Part shown: positions 43,822 through 52,577 of the stretch, piece after piece
Numbering within the stretch: the first letter of the stretch is position 1
Layout: every line of letters begins with the position of its first letter
Source of the DNA: Clostridia bacterium
GTDB lineage: Bacteria; Bacillota; Clostridia; Christensenellales; Aristaeellaceae
Direction of reading: 5' to 3'
Assembly: GCA_017428385.1 (NCBI GenBank)
Contig: JAFRQX010000028.1
Span: forward strand, 1 to 64,000
Length of the DNA: 64,000 nucleotides
Position numbers and translations under genes: made by a program
The notes under the pieces: generated by a model
Told to the model about the DNA's origin: nothing
The model's database searches: none
Seen by the model: the letters and a program-made list of their open reading frames with translations, nothing else

Positions 43822-45552
43822 TTACACATTTGCTTTGTTTACCAGCTTTTTCAGACTCTCACAGCTCTCCAGTAATTCCGAATACTTCCCCTGCCCGGCA
43901 ATTTTGCCGTCCTTCAGCACGATGATCCGGTCGAAGTTGTCCATCAGCTCTGGATAAATGTCATGGGTCACGGCGATCCGGGTTTTGCCGGTCATATGCT
44001 GGATGGTGTCGATCAGCTTGCTGCCGGTGCGGATATCCAGGGCGGAGGTGGCTTCGTCCAGCAGCAGCACCTTGGAGCCCAGCAGGATGCTGCGGGCAAT
44101 ACCCACGCGCTGCTTTTCACCGCCGGAAAGGTTGCTGCCATTTTCGCCGCACTGGTAATCCAGGCCCTTTTCCTTCACCAGCTCCGCCAGGCCCGCCTTC
44201 TGAATGGCGTCTTCCAGGACGGCCTTATCCGTCGGCCGGAAGAGGGTGATGTTTTCCTCAATGGTGGCGTCGAAGAGGAAGGTTTCCTGGTGGATGACGG
44301 AGATCAGCTCAAACAGCCGCTCCCCGGAGATGTTGCGGATGTCCTGCCCGTCATAGCGGACAGCGCCGGTATAGCCCCGGTTGGCGCCGGAAAGCATGTT
44401 CAGCAGGGTGGTTTTGCCGCTGCCGCTTTCGCCCAGGATGGCGTAGCAGCCGCCGGCCGGCAGGGTGAGGGACAAATCCCGCAGGATTTCCTGATCCTCC
44501 CCGTAGGAGAAGGAGACATTATCCGCCTGGATGGCGTTCTCGCAGGAAACGGGGGTGTCCTCCCCGTCCGCCTGAGAAAGAGCCAGCATGGCGTCATGGC
44601 GGTCCATCAGCTTATCCGCGGCCTTGATGTTCGCCATCAGTTCCGGCACGGTGATGGCCAGCTGCACGATGTTGGACATCAGCTGGGTGAAGGCAATGAT
44701 CACGCCGACGGTGATGGCCGGGTCGCTGCCGGAAAGCAGCAGGCTGATAAAGAAGAAGGCAATCCGGGCAATGTGTCCGGAAAGGGACGCGATATACGCC
44801 ACGGAGATCTCTGTATGCTCCCGGCCCGCGAAGGTGTCGGAGGCCTTCCGGTTCACCTTCAGCAGGCGCCCGGCCACGGACTGTTCCGCCCGCATGCTCT
44901 TCACGGCCCGGAAGCCGGTGAGCATCTCCGTAAACGCGCTGAGGAAGCCGCTGTTGGCTTCCGCCAGCTTCTCCTCGCATTCCGCCACCTGGTTGACCCG
45001 GAAGGAGGAAAGAAGAATCGGCAGCAGGGAAACGCCGAAGGCGATCAGCGCCAGCCGGACGTCGTAGATGAGCATCAGCACAACCGTGCCGACGAAATTC
45101 AGCACCAGCTCCGCCAGGTAGGGAATGGATTCCAGGTAGCTCTGGCGGATGGTGTTCAGGTCGTTGGAAATGGCGGAGGCGTAGGAACCGGTGTTTTCCC
45201 GGCTGAAGGCGGAGATATCCTTGCTCAGGATCTTCTGGCAGAAGTAGGCCCGGTACTGGGTCAGCGCCTGCCGCCGGAAGGCAGTCCAGCAGAAATACTC
45301 CAGCCCCGCGCTGATCAGCAGGCACAGGAAGCAGCCCAGCGCGAAAAGGATCAGGTAGGGGATCGGGCTGGGATTGTCCCCGGAAACGGTGTCCAGGATC
45401 TTCTGGGTAAAGGTGGAGAAACCCAGGACAGAAAGCGTCTTGAAGGCGCAGCCCAGCAGGGACAGGAGGAGGTTCTTCCTGTTCCTGACAAACAGTGATT
45501 CCTTACACTTGTTTATATCCCGGGCTTTGAATTCCTGCATAGCTTCAGTCAT
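43822..45552 (-). CDS. ABC exporter of the RiPP cluster
   Basis: 576 residues. Its ATG at 45552 overlaps the stop of the radical SAM gene (ATGA), so translation is coupled. Six transmembrane helices (about 25-320) precede an ATPase domain with Walker A GESGSGKTT near 375, signature LSGGEKQRVGIARS and Walker B VLLLDEATSALD. It is a homodimeric half-transporter with no C39 peptidase domain, so the leader must be removed by another protease or exported intact. As the last gene of the precursor-maturase-exporter unit, it most likely exports the modified peptide and may give self-immunity. Confidence 0.9.
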   Translation of the reverse strand: MTEAMQEFKARDINKCKESLFVRNRKNLLLSLLGCAFKTLSVLGFSTFTQKILDTVSGDNPSPIPYLILFALGCFLCLLISAGLEYFCWTAFRRQALTQYRAYFCQKILSKDISAFSRENTGSYASAISNDLNTIRQSYLESIPYLAELVLNFVGTVVLMLIYDVRLALIAFGVSLLPILLSSFRVNQVAECEEKLAEANSGFLSAFTEMLTGFRAVKSMRAEQSVAGRLLKVNRKASDTFAGREHTEISVAYIASLSGHIARIAFFFISLLLSGSDPAITVGVIIAFTQLMSNIVQLAITVPELMANIKAADKLMDRHDAMLALSQADGEDTPVSCENAIQADNVSFSYGEDQEILRDLSLTLPAGGCYAILGESGSGKTTLLNMLSGANRGYTGAVRYDGQDIRNISGERLFELISVIHQETFLFDATIEENITLFRPTDKAVLEDAIQKAGLAELVKEKGLDYQCGENGSNLSGGEKQRVGIARSILLGSKVLLLDEATSALDIRTGSKLIDTIQHMTGKTRIAVTHDIYPELMDNFDRIIVLKDGKIAGQGKYSELLESCESLKKLVNKANV

Positions 45553-46970
45553 GATACCAGTTCCTTTTGTTCAGAAGTGTTTTCAGCAAAGTATGACTCA
45601 AGCATAGTTTTTACACGAGGATAGTAGATTGTGTCAAGGAAATTGCGGAAATCTTCCTTTTCAGCGCTGCACATCCGGTCAAAATTGATTTCCGCCGACT
45701 GGGCGCATCCGCCGGAGCAGAAGCCGCCGATTTTGCAGTTCCGGCATTGTTCATAGTCCATGTAGGTGCGGTTGGGCAGCTTGTAGTTTTCCAGGTTCTC
45801 CAGGGAGAACTTGAACTGGGAATAGTCCTTCCGGCCGACGGTGAAGGTACACCGGAACACGTCCAGGGCGGAGTCGATATAGTACACGTTGTCGATGGGC
45901 GCGGAAGCCCAGCAGTAGTTGGAGATGTATTTCCGTTCCATCTGCTTGAAGCCGGGATCCAGCTTCCGGCAAAGGGTCAGGATGGATTTTACAAAGGCAT
46001 AGTAAACATGCGGATCCGTAATGTTCAGCTCGTTCAGTTTCTGTACCAGCTGGGTATCGGTGACCATTTTGTCATACCCGGTTTCAAACCGGCGGTCATC
46101 CACCCGGGCAATGCCGAACCAGAAATTCGGATTGCCGAGGAATCCGTTCTCCTGGTAGAACTTCACCATATCGCCGATCTGGTCAATGTTGTGCTGGTCG
46201 ATGTTGGTTTCCACATGCACCGTGATGTCATAGTTGATCAGGGTATAGATGGATTTCAGCAGGCTGCTTCCCTTTGAATCCACACCCGTGTCGGAACTGA
46301 AGCGAGTCTTCTCGTTTTCGGAAAGGCTGTCTATGGTGGTGTTGATCGTGATGCCCATTCCGCTGTAGATGACCAGGTCCTTCAGGTAATAGGGAATATT
46401 CACGCCGTTGGTGGTAATGCCGATGGAGTAATCATGATCCACACAATAGTCAAAGATGCGGATCACGTCCTCGTGGTTTTCCTTCAGCAGCGGCTCGCCG
46501 CCGAAAAGTTCAATATATATGTTCTTATCCGGATGCTTCTCCTGATAAGCGGTAATCGTATCCAGAACAAAGGTGAGGTTTTCCGCGGACATCTTCCTGC
46601 GGTCCAGATGCGGATCGCACTGCTGGTAGCAGTATTTGCACCTGAGATTGCAGTCATAGCTCAGGGCAATCACAAAGGTCGTGGTTTTTGCTGATTCTTC
46701 AATCAGGTTATCCGGCAGGTCAATGACCTGAAGCGGGCTGGAAGGATAGCCGATGAACTGCTCAAATTCGACGGGATATACGCCTTCCTCATCCCAGTCC
46801 TCCCGCTCCATGATAAAGCTCTTGTTGAGATAGGAGTTGGTGATGCACAGATAGTCCTCTGACAGGGGCTGGATCAGTAAATGGGAGGTGCTCTCCGGTT
46901 TGTATTCCGGGGCGCCGTTGAGAAGATGCTGGTTCAGTTTGCCGTTTGCGATTTCAAGAATCCTGATCAT
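45549..46970 (-). CDS. Radical SAM/SPASM peptide maturase
   Basis: 473 residues from ATG 46970 with GAGGTGA six bases upstream. The apparent start at 47180 only reads through the precursor gene in another frame. A 95-residue N-terminal region could be a peptide-recognition segment. The radical SAM core has CNLRCKYC (C107, C111, C114) with the glycine-rich IYIELFGGEPLL and NTTIDSL strands. The C-terminal SPASM region carries further cysteines (YCWASAP, FRCTF, EQCRNCKIGGFCSGGCAQS, and a last Cys in DRMCSAE) for two auxiliary 4Fe-4S clusters. Enzymes of this type form thioether, carbon-carbon or ether cross-links in RiPP precursors. The likely substrate is the 37-residue peptide just upstream. 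Confidence 0.93.
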   Translation of the reverse strand: MIRILEIANGKLNQHLLNGAPEYKPESTSHLLIQPLSEDYLCITNSYLNKSFIMEREDWDEEGVYPVEFEQFIGYPSSPLQVIDLPDNLIEESAKTTTFVIALSYDCNLRCKYCYQQCDPHLDRRKMSAENLTFVLDTITAYQEKHPDKNIYIELFGGEPLLKENHEDVIRIFDYCVDHDYSIGITTNGVNIPYYLKDLVIYSGMGITINTTIDSLSENEKTRFSSDTGVDSKGSSLLKSIYTLINYDITVHVETNIDQHNIDQIGDMVKFYQENGFLGNPNFWFGIARVDDRRFETGYDKMVTDTQLVQKLNELNITDPHVYYAFVKSILTLCRKLDPGFKQMERKYISNYCWASAPIDNVYYIDSALDVFRCTFTVGRKDYSQFKFSLENLENYKLPNRTYMDYEQCRNCKIGGFCSGGCAQSAEINFDRMCSAEKEDFRNFLDTIYYPRVKTMLESYFAENTSEQKELVS

Positions 46971-46996
46971 GACTTTCACCTCAAAGTTGGAAAATG

Positions 46997-47029
46997 AGGT
47001 GCATCCATGCTGAATGGATGGATGCACCT
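46997..47029 (-). terminator. Attenuator hairpin between precursor and maturase genes
   Basis: AGGTGCATCCAT pairs perfectly with ATGGATGCACCT across a nine-base loop, followed on the minus strand by CATTTTCC. This is a stable hairpin with a weak T-run, the form of a leaky terminator that makes more precursor than maturase. It starts 16 bases after the precursor stop. Confidence 0.7.
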
Positions 47030-47044
47030 GTGATACCTGGAAAC

Positions 47045-47158
47045 TCAGGACAGCGCGGTAACGCTGTAGCGACGGTTTCCGTTGCCGCAGTTCACACGGC
47101 GCTTGGAGATCTTGGCCTTCTTGGCCTGCTCTTCCTTGGTCAGGATGACTGTAAGCAT
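47045..47158 (-). CDS. RiPP precursor peptide (37 aa)
   Basis: A 37-codon gene. ATG 47158 has AAAGGAGG nine bases upstream, and the stop TGA is at 47045. The N-terminal part is a charged leader (LTKEEQAKKAKISKRR) and the C-terminal part a likely core NCGNGNRRYSVTALS with one Cys, three Asn, two Gly and an Arg-Arg-Tyr. It lies upstream of and in line with the radical SAM maturase (75-base gap holding an attenuator). Codon use matches the neighbours. A single cysteine excludes multi-thioether (SCIFF-type) products; a Cys thioether or a cross-link at Tyr or Arg are options. I do not recognise a named family. Confidence 0.85.
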   Translation of the reverse strand: MLTVILTKEEQAKKAKISKRRVNCGNGNRRYSVTALS

Positions 47159-47361
47159 GATATGATCCTCCTTTCCGCAATGATACGGACGCATGAACTT
47201 AATAGCCCGGAAAAGAGGTTATTAAGCTGATCCGGTCAAGAGGAACCACCTGCACTCCGCAGGCTGTTTCCTGATGTGACGCCATTGTAGCGGAGAAGGG
47301 GAAATTGTGCGCATGATTGTCATCATCCAATGCTTTGTTGCCATGATCCAAAGAATAAACA

Positions 47362-47455
47362 GCGGCAGGAACAGTGACAGAAGGGACAGACTTTCAGTCA
47401 CATTTTCTTCGAAAACAGTGACAGACAGTCAGTCCCTCAGTCACGCTCCTGCCGT
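47362..47455. repeat. REP-A long-form inverted repeat
   Basis: Outer arms GCGGCAGGA / TCCTGCCG enclose AGTGACAGAAGGGACAGAC and its partner ending TCAGTCACG. It lies upstream of the RiPP promoter region. The 47159-47596 gap also holds a REP-C copy at 47495-47540 (GTCATTCTGAGC, inner stem GGCCGTTCATCGGCC). Confidence 0.75.
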
Positions 47456-47596
47456 GATTCTGTTACGCTTTGAATAATTCCAAACGTTTACGTTGTCATT
47501 CTGAGCAAGGCCGTTCATCGGCCGCGTCGAAGAATCTCCTCCGGGGATGTTAACCTTCAACGTGTAAGGAACTTCTTCAGTAAAGAGAGTTATCAG

Positions 47597-48304
47597 TTAC
47601 TTCACTTCAAACGTGATAATGATATTCGCGTTCACGCTGATCTTTGCCGCGTGGATGATGGTGGCGGTGTCGGTTGCGTATTCCGCCATTCCGGCGGCCT
47701 TCGCAGCGAAGTTGTTGGCGCCGCTGTCATAGGCATACACGCCGGTTTCCTGGATGCTTTCGATTTCAACGCTGGTGAATCCGGCGGCTTCCGCCAGCAC
47801 GGCAGCCTTGGCCTTCGCGTCCTCAACGGCCATCCTCAGGGCATCCGCCCGGGCAGCAGTCTCATCCTGTACGGAGAAGGAAACGCCGTCCAGCATGTTG
47901 GCGCCGGCGCCGAAAGCCAGGTCAATCACCTCGCCCACGCGGCTCATGTCCGTAACCCGGACCGCCAGGCTGGAGGAAGCATTGTACCCGGTCAGTTTTT
48001 CACTGCCGCCGTAGCTGCTGTAGTCGTATATACCATAGAGGTTGATGTAGCCGGTGTTGATATCGTCCTCGGCAAAGCCGGCAGCCGTCAGGGCCTCCCG
48101 GATCCGGGCGATGATCTCGTTGGCTTCCGCCTGGGCGCGGGGCGCCTCGGCGTTCCGGGCGCTCACGCCCAGGGACACAACCGCTACGTCGGCGGGAACC
48201 AGCACTTCGCCGGTGCCGGAAACGGAAATGGTGGAATCCGCCATCGCGGCGGACAGGGACAAGGCCAGCACAAGGGCCAGGATGATTGCAGTCAGTTTAC
48301 GCAT
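47597..48304 (-). CDS. Secreted SIMPL-domain (DUF541) protein
   Basis: 235 residues with a signal peptide (RKLTAIILALVLALSLSAAMA) and one SIMPL/DUF541 domain covering the rest: the opening ISVSGTGEVLVPADVAVVSLGV, the NTGYINLYGIYDY strand and the C-terminal NANIIITFEVK are typical. The family forms beta-alpha oligomers outside the cell. Some members are linked to stress protection or adhesion, and no enzymatic role is established. GGAGGA precedes the ATG. It is a single gene. Confidence 0.92.
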   Translation of the reverse strand: MRKLTAIILALVLALSLSAAMADSTISVSGTGEVLVPADVAVVSLGVSARNAEAPRAQAEANEIIARIREALTAAGFAEDDINTGYINLYGIYDYSSYGGSEKLTGYNASSSLAVRVTDMSRVGEVIDLAFGAGANMLDGVSFSVQDETAARADALRMAVEDAKAKAAVLAEAAGFTSVEIESIQETGVYAYDSGANNFAAKAAGMAEYATDTATIIHAAKISVNANIIITFEVK

Positions 48305-48464
48305 AAAAGAAATCCTCCTTCAAAGTGGTTTCACTAAGTATGACGACTGATGGAATCAAAAAGTTCCATAAATGTTTCGAATATTTTCTACATTGACACT
48401 ACCACGGGGACAAGGTAAAATGCAAGGGTAGACAGGCAATTGTAAAAAGCTATATCAGGGGGCC

Positions 48465-49850
48465 ATGATCGTGTCGTTAATCAAAAAAGGAGTGGAGCGG
48501 GGCGTTTCGTTGAGACGCTTCTCATTGCTCATGCTCTTTTTGTCCCTGGTGATCATGGCAGTCCTTCTGTATACCATTATCACCACCGTGCAGGCGTTCA
48601 ACGCCCTGTCCGACGCGACGGGGGATTATATTGAGCTGGAAGCCGCCGCGGATGACCTGATGGACGCCTCGGACTACCTGACGGAAGAGGTCCAGCGCTA
48701 CACCGTGATGGCTGAGCGGACCCACCTGGAGAATTATTTCCGGGAGGCGGAGGAAGAACGCCGGCGCGAGCACGCCCTGGCGGTCATGTTCAAGAACGCG
48801 CCCAATTCCCCGGCCCTCACGCAGCTGCAGTCCGCCATGAGCGAATCCATAGACCTGATGAACCGGGAATACTACGCCATGCGGCTGGTGCTGGACGCCC
48901 ACGGGGATACGGATATTCCCGCCGCGCTCCGGGATATCAAACTGACCGATGAGGACCAGGCGCTGACCGGCGAAGGAAAGATCGCCAAGGCCCAGCAGCT
49001 GATGCACGACTCCGAGTATTACGCGCAGAAGAGCCGCATCCGGGCGGACATGCAGCAGTGCGTGGATACCCTGACGGAGAGCACCCAGAAGGTCCGGGAG
49101 GATATGGAAAAGAAGACGGGCACCTCCCTGAAGTGGATGATCGCCCTGATCCTGATCCAGAGCATCTGCGTGTTCAAGATCCTGTGGCTGACCACCCGGC
49201 TGGGCGTGAGCCCCCTGCTGAAGGCCGTGAACCACATCCGCAAGGATGAGCAGCTGCCGGTCACCGGCGCCCAGGAATTCCGGTACCTGGCGGATACCTA
49301 CAACAAGATGTACCACACCTATAAGAAGAACATTGAGAGCCTGAGCTTCAAGGCGTCCCATGACGAACTGACGGGTGTGTATAACCGGGCCGGGTATGAG
49401 CTGATCCGGGAAAGCGTGGATCTTTCCTCCACAGCTCTGATGATCCTGGACGTGAACTTCTTTAAGGAGATCAACGACACCTCCGGCCATGAGACAGGCG
49501 ACGAAGCCCTGAAGAAGGTCGGCCGGGTGCTGACGGATAACTTCCGCTCTGTGGACTATATCTGCCGCATCGGCGGTGACGAGTTCACGGTCTTCATGGT
49601 GAACCTGAAGGATGAACCGGAGGAACTGATCCGGCGCAAGGTGGACCAGATCAACGCCGCCCTGATGGATGACTCCGACGGCTCCCCGTCGGTCAGCATG
49701 AGCGTGGGTATTGCCATCGGCGACGGGGAAGCGGATTCCCAGGAGCTGTTCCGCCGCGCGGACACCGCCCTCTATCACGTGAAGGAGAACGGCCGCATGG
49801 GCTGCTGCTTCTATGAAAAGGGCATGAAGATCAAGGAAAACGAAAGATAA
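48465..49850 (+). CDS. Membrane diguanylate cyclase with extracellular helical sensor
   Basis: 461 residues. A first transmembrane helix (about 22-44), a helical extracellular region (about 45-220, typical four-helix-bundle sensor), a second helix (about 225-245), a HAMP-like linker and a GGDEF domain (about 290-455) with SHDELTGVYNRAGYELI and CRIGGDEFTVF. The inhibitory I-site RSVD lies five residues before GGDEF, so product feedback is likely, unlike the two cyclases at 31374 and 32505. The ATG follows AGGGGGCC at short spacing. The ligand of the sensor region is unknown. Confidence 0.9.
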   Translation: MIVSLIKKGVERGVSLRRFSLLMLFLSLVIMAVLLYTIITTVQAFNALSDATGDYIELEAAADDLMDASDYLTEEVQRYTVMAERTHLENYFREAEEERRREHALAVMFKNAPNSPALTQLQSAMSESIDLMNREYYAMRLVLDAHGDTDIPAALRDIKLTDEDQALTGEGKIAKAQQLMHDSEYYAQKSRIRADMQQCVDTLTESTQKVREDMEKKTGTSLKWMIALILIQSICVFKILWLTTRLGVSPLLKAVNHIRKDEQLPVTGAQEFRYLADTYNKMYHTYKKNIESLSFKASHDELTGVYNRAGYELIRESVDLSSTALMILDVNFFKEINDTSGHETGDEALKKVGRVLTDNFRSVDYICRIGGDEFTVFMVNLKDEPEELIRRKVDQINAALMDDSDGSPSVSMSVGIAIGDGEADSQELFRRADTALYHVKENGRMGCCFYEKGMKIKENER

Positions 49851-49855
49851 AAGAA

Positions 49856-49884
49856 GCGGACACTGTGAATGCAGTGTCCGCTTA
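49856..49884 (+). terminator. REP-B-like terminator
   Basis: AGCGGACACTG pairs with CAGTGTCCGCT around a five-base loop and is followed by TAATTC. It starts five bases after the cyclase stop codon. Confidence 0.65.
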
Positions 49885-50385
49885 ATTCATAATTCACAAT
49901 TCACAATTCATAATTATATAGACTCAGACGGATAATAGGCGTTTGGACATACCGCTTGCGTTCCCGAATGTGAACGGGAGGGGAGATTCTTCGACGCGTT
50001 CGTTTCACTCACTTGCTCAGAATGACATCCTATACGTTTTGAGTTTATCATTTAGTTTAGTTTGTCATCTTGGGGTTCGGAACGCCCGGAAATAGAGCCA
50101 GTGGCTCTATTTCAGTGGAGAACGGGGCGAAGAACCGATGACCTCCAGTGGAGGGAATCTCATCGGTTCTGAGGTCAACTGAAACGAGCGATCTGTCCGG
50201 GGGACAGTCGCGACGATTGAAGTTGCGGGTATCAGCCCCGGGGTGGCGAAGCCGGAGTCGAAAGACCTCCTTCGCGGCCGTAGCCGCAACTTTACACTCT
50301 ACACTCTTCACACTGTCACATTATCCGCTGTATTGCGGTGAAGAAAAACAATTATGAATTATGAATTGTGAATTATGAATTGGTT
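49885..50385. other. Intergenic repeat cluster including REP-C long form (copy C)
   Basis: From 49884: AT-rich AATTCATAATTCACAATT repeats; a REP-C copy at 49940-50028 (minus); and at 50066-50300 a third long form with stems unlike copies A and B (AGAGCCAGTGGCTCT; GAACCGATGA/TCATCGGTTC; ACCTCCAGTGGAGGG; CTGTCCGGGGGACAG). It keeps the shared lines CTGAAACGAGCG and GCGACGATTGAAGTTGCGG. AT-rich repeats resume at 50350. No gene is seen. Confidence 0.55.
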
Positions 50386-52383
50386 TTATTCTTCCTGCAG
50401 CCGCAGCTCCGGATACCCCGCTGCCCGCAGATACTCCTGCACTTCGCCAATCGTATCCATGAAGCAGCAGTCCAGGATTTCCCCGTAGTATCCCCGGGGC
50501 CCGTAGCTCTTCACGGAGAATCCGGCCTTGTCCAGCATCAGGCGGGAAAGCCAGGGCGGCAGGTGCATGGCAATGCACAGCGCCACCACCACGTCCGGAT
50601 GATAGGAGCTGTTCCGGCTGCTCCGGTACCGGTGTACGGTCCGGTCGGAAACGTGGGCGAGTTCCGCCAGCTTTTCCACGGTGACCCGGCCCTCATCCCG
50701 GTTCTCCATCAGGTACACCAGCGCCTCCGGGAAGGCGGCGGGCATGGAGGCCATCAGCCGGTTCCGCCGGGCCAGCCGTTCCCGGGCGGAGAGGCTCAGC
50801 CGCCTGTCCAGGAAGCGGTCGTATTCCCGGATATAATCCTCGCTGCTGTTCAGGGTGCCGAAGAGCCAGACGGACTCCTCGTTCTCCTGCAGCCAGACCT
50901 TCTGGAACCGGAGGCAGCAGGCGTCAGCATGGGCGTTGGCCCAGGGGGTCAGGCAGGCACCCTCTTCCGTGGGCCGGATAAACTGGGGATCATTGACGCA
51001 GACGTGCCCGTCCGCGTAGACGAAGTCTCCCCGGCTCATGAGCTGGCGGAATTCCCCGCTGCGGTGATACAGGTCTCCCAGTGCCTTCCGCCCGATAACC
51101 AGCGTTGCCTGGCCGTCGGCAGAGTGATCCTCCGAGAAGGCGAAGGGGGTGATGTATTTCCCATCCACGTAGTTGACGGCGCCGCGGGCGGCCTGGTGTC
51201 CCAGCTGGACCAGGCGGCGGCGCAGGGTGGTGCGGGGCACCCGGTATTCTTCCGCCAGGCTGCGGATCACCCGGTCCCACCGGAAACCGGGATGGTTCTG
51301 GTAATTGTTGACGGAGGGGTAGGCGCTGGCCTGCTGGAACAGGCGCCAGGCCCGGGGACGCACCAGGTTCTGGGGCAGCAGCAGGGCGATGCTCCCGCTC
51401 CGGGCCTGGTGTTCCATAAAGCGGAGGGGATCGCAGGAGGGCCTGCCGATGGAGTTCCGCACACTGCGGTAGCGGATCTCCGCCGGGTTGGTGCTCATCA
51501 GCTTCTGCAGCCGGTAGAAGAGCAGGTGCCATTCATAGTGGATGCATTCATGCAGGATATCCAGGTCCCGGCATTCGGACCGGGCGGCCGTGTTGATGAG
51601 GATCGTATTGGCGGGGACGGGGCGGGAAACCGGGAAAGGGAAGTCTTCCTCCCCGGGGGCTTTCTCCTCCTGGGTCAGGACGGAGCCTTCCCGGAAGAAG
51701 AGGATGCTGCGCACCCGGTTCTGGCAGTGCAGGCGCATCTCCATCACCTTCAGCCCCAGCTTTTCCGCCAGGGCACGGGCCTCCCGCTCCTGGGGCTCCT
51801 TCTTGTCCGGCAGGTAGTTTTCCCACAGCCGGTCGGCCCCGGCTTCAATCTCATCTTCCCGCAGTACGGGGACCAGGAACCGGTCCAGCTTCCAGAAGCT
51901 GCGGTCCGGCTTGTTTTCCGCCAGGTGCAGCTCCTGCACCTCAAAGGCAAACCCGTCCTCGGTGGTAAACCACAGGGACAGGCAGAAGCGGAAGCAGGCG
52001 GGGACGTCCCGGTTTTCCTTTTCCACCGTCAGAGTGACGTTCAGGTCAATATCCGCCAGGAAGTCCGTCCGGTTCAGGCGCCAGCAGGTGACGGAGCCCA
52101 TTTCCATCTCCCGGGGTTCAATCCGCTCTGATACAACGGGAACGCCCAGCAGCTGGCTCAGGTCCCCGTTGACCAGCCGGAGGTTCATCTCCTGCAGGAT
52201 CCGGGAAAGATACTTTTCCCGGATGCACCGGTCTATATCATCCGCCACCGGCACAAGCCAGGTCCGCAGGGCGCACTGCGCCTCGTCCTTCCGTGCGCGC
52301 ATCAGCTCCGCCACCGGATCTTCCGCGGGAACGGCGGCTTCTTCCTCTGCCCAGTCGGCATATTCCTTCAGCGCCTGATTCAT
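50386..52383 (-). CDS. IrrE/ImmA-like metallopeptidase with C-terminal helix-turn-helix
   Basis: 665 residues from ATG 52383 (AAAGGAG upstream). The N-terminal half (about 1-255) has no clear family. Near 275-300 the zinc motif DILHECIHYEWHLLFYR fits the HExxH of IrrE/ImmA-type peptidases. Around 580-610 a helix-turn-helix (VTVEKLAELAHVSDRTVHRY) resembles XRE regulators. ImmA/IrrE peptidases cleave a repressor in response to a signal. Here the DNA-binding unit is in the same chain, suggesting self-regulation. Two 19-base operators lie in its promoter. It is a single gene. Confidence 0.78.
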   Translation of the reverse strand: MNQALKEYADWAEEEAAVPAEDPVAELMRARKDEAQCALRTWLVPVADDIDRCIREKYLSRILQEMNLRLVNGDLSQLLGVPVVSERIEPREMEMGSVTCWRLNRTDFLADIDLNVTLTVEKENRDVPACFRFCLSLWFTTEDGFAFEVQELHLAENKPDRSFWKLDRFLVPVLREDEIEAGADRLWENYLPDKKEPQEREARALAEKLGLKVMEMRLHCQNRVRSILFFREGSVLTQEEKAPGEEDFPFPVSRPVPANTILINTAARSECRDLDILHECIHYEWHLLFYRLQKLMSTNPAEIRYRSVRNSIGRPSCDPLRFMEHQARSGSIALLLPQNLVRPRAWRLFQQASAYPSVNNYQNHPGFRWDRVIRSLAEEYRVPRTTLRRRLVQLGHQAARGAVNYVDGKYITPFAFSEDHSADGQATLVIGRKALGDLYHRSGEFRQLMSRGDFVYADGHVCVNDPQFIRPTEEGACLTPWANAHADACCLRFQKVWLQENEESVWLFGTLNSSEDYIREYDRFLDRRLSLSARERLARRNRLMASMPAAFPEALVYLMENRDEGRVTVEKLAELAHVSDRTVHRYRSSRNSSYHPDVVVALCIAMHLPPWLSRLMLDKAGFSVKSYGPRGYYGEILDCCFMDTIGEVQEYLRAAGYPELRLQEE

Positions 52384-52411
52384 GATCCAAGACTCCTTTC
52401 AGCCAGATAAA

Positions 52412-52430
52412 AGCACAATAAATATGTGCT
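52412..52430. promoter_or_regulatory. Operator copy 2 (AGCACA...TGTGCT)
   Basis: AGCACAATAAATATGTGCT has the same outer arms as the operator at 52453, centre to centre 41 bases away (about four helical turns). It lies between the promoter and the start of the peptidase/HTH gene. Confidence 0.65.
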
Positions 52431-52452
52431 GACAACACAATAATCTTTTGCA

Positions 52453-52471
52453 AGCACAATTATATTGTGCT
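52453..52471 (-). promoter_or_regulatory. Operator copy 1 overlapping the promoter -10
   Basis: AGCACAATTATATTGTGCT has eight-base perfect arms around three bases. On the minus strand it contains TATAAT, and TTGCTT lies 17 bases upstream, giving a good promoter whose -10 element sits inside the operator. This implies repression, most simply by the gene's own HTH domain. Confidence 0.7.
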
Positions 52472-52577
52472 TTTGGACAAAAAGCAAGAGAGAAAACAAT
52501 GAACAATTAATAATTAACAATTAACAATTAAATATGCTGCTAACGTATAGTATATGTGTACTCGCTGCGCCAACATT

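Noticed and set aside
43963..45498. 511-codon plus-strand open frame
   Set aside because: It is antisense to the RiPP ABC exporter, whose Walker motifs are intact, and looks like a codon-bias shadow.
46971..47180. Extra 70-residue N terminus on the radical SAM enzyme
   Set aside because: It reads the precursor gene out of frame and crosses the attenuator; ATG 46970 has its own ribosome site.
48391..48464. c-di-GMP riboswitch before the diguanylate cyclase
   Set aside because: A small hairpin (CTACC/GGGTAG) is present but the conserved core of the GEMM class is absent.
50368..52131. 587-codon plus-strand open frame
   Set aside because: It lies antisense to the peptidase/HTH gene, has low-complexity Gly/Pro/Gln content, no ribosome site and no family motif; it follows from the GC-rich codon pattern of the real gene.
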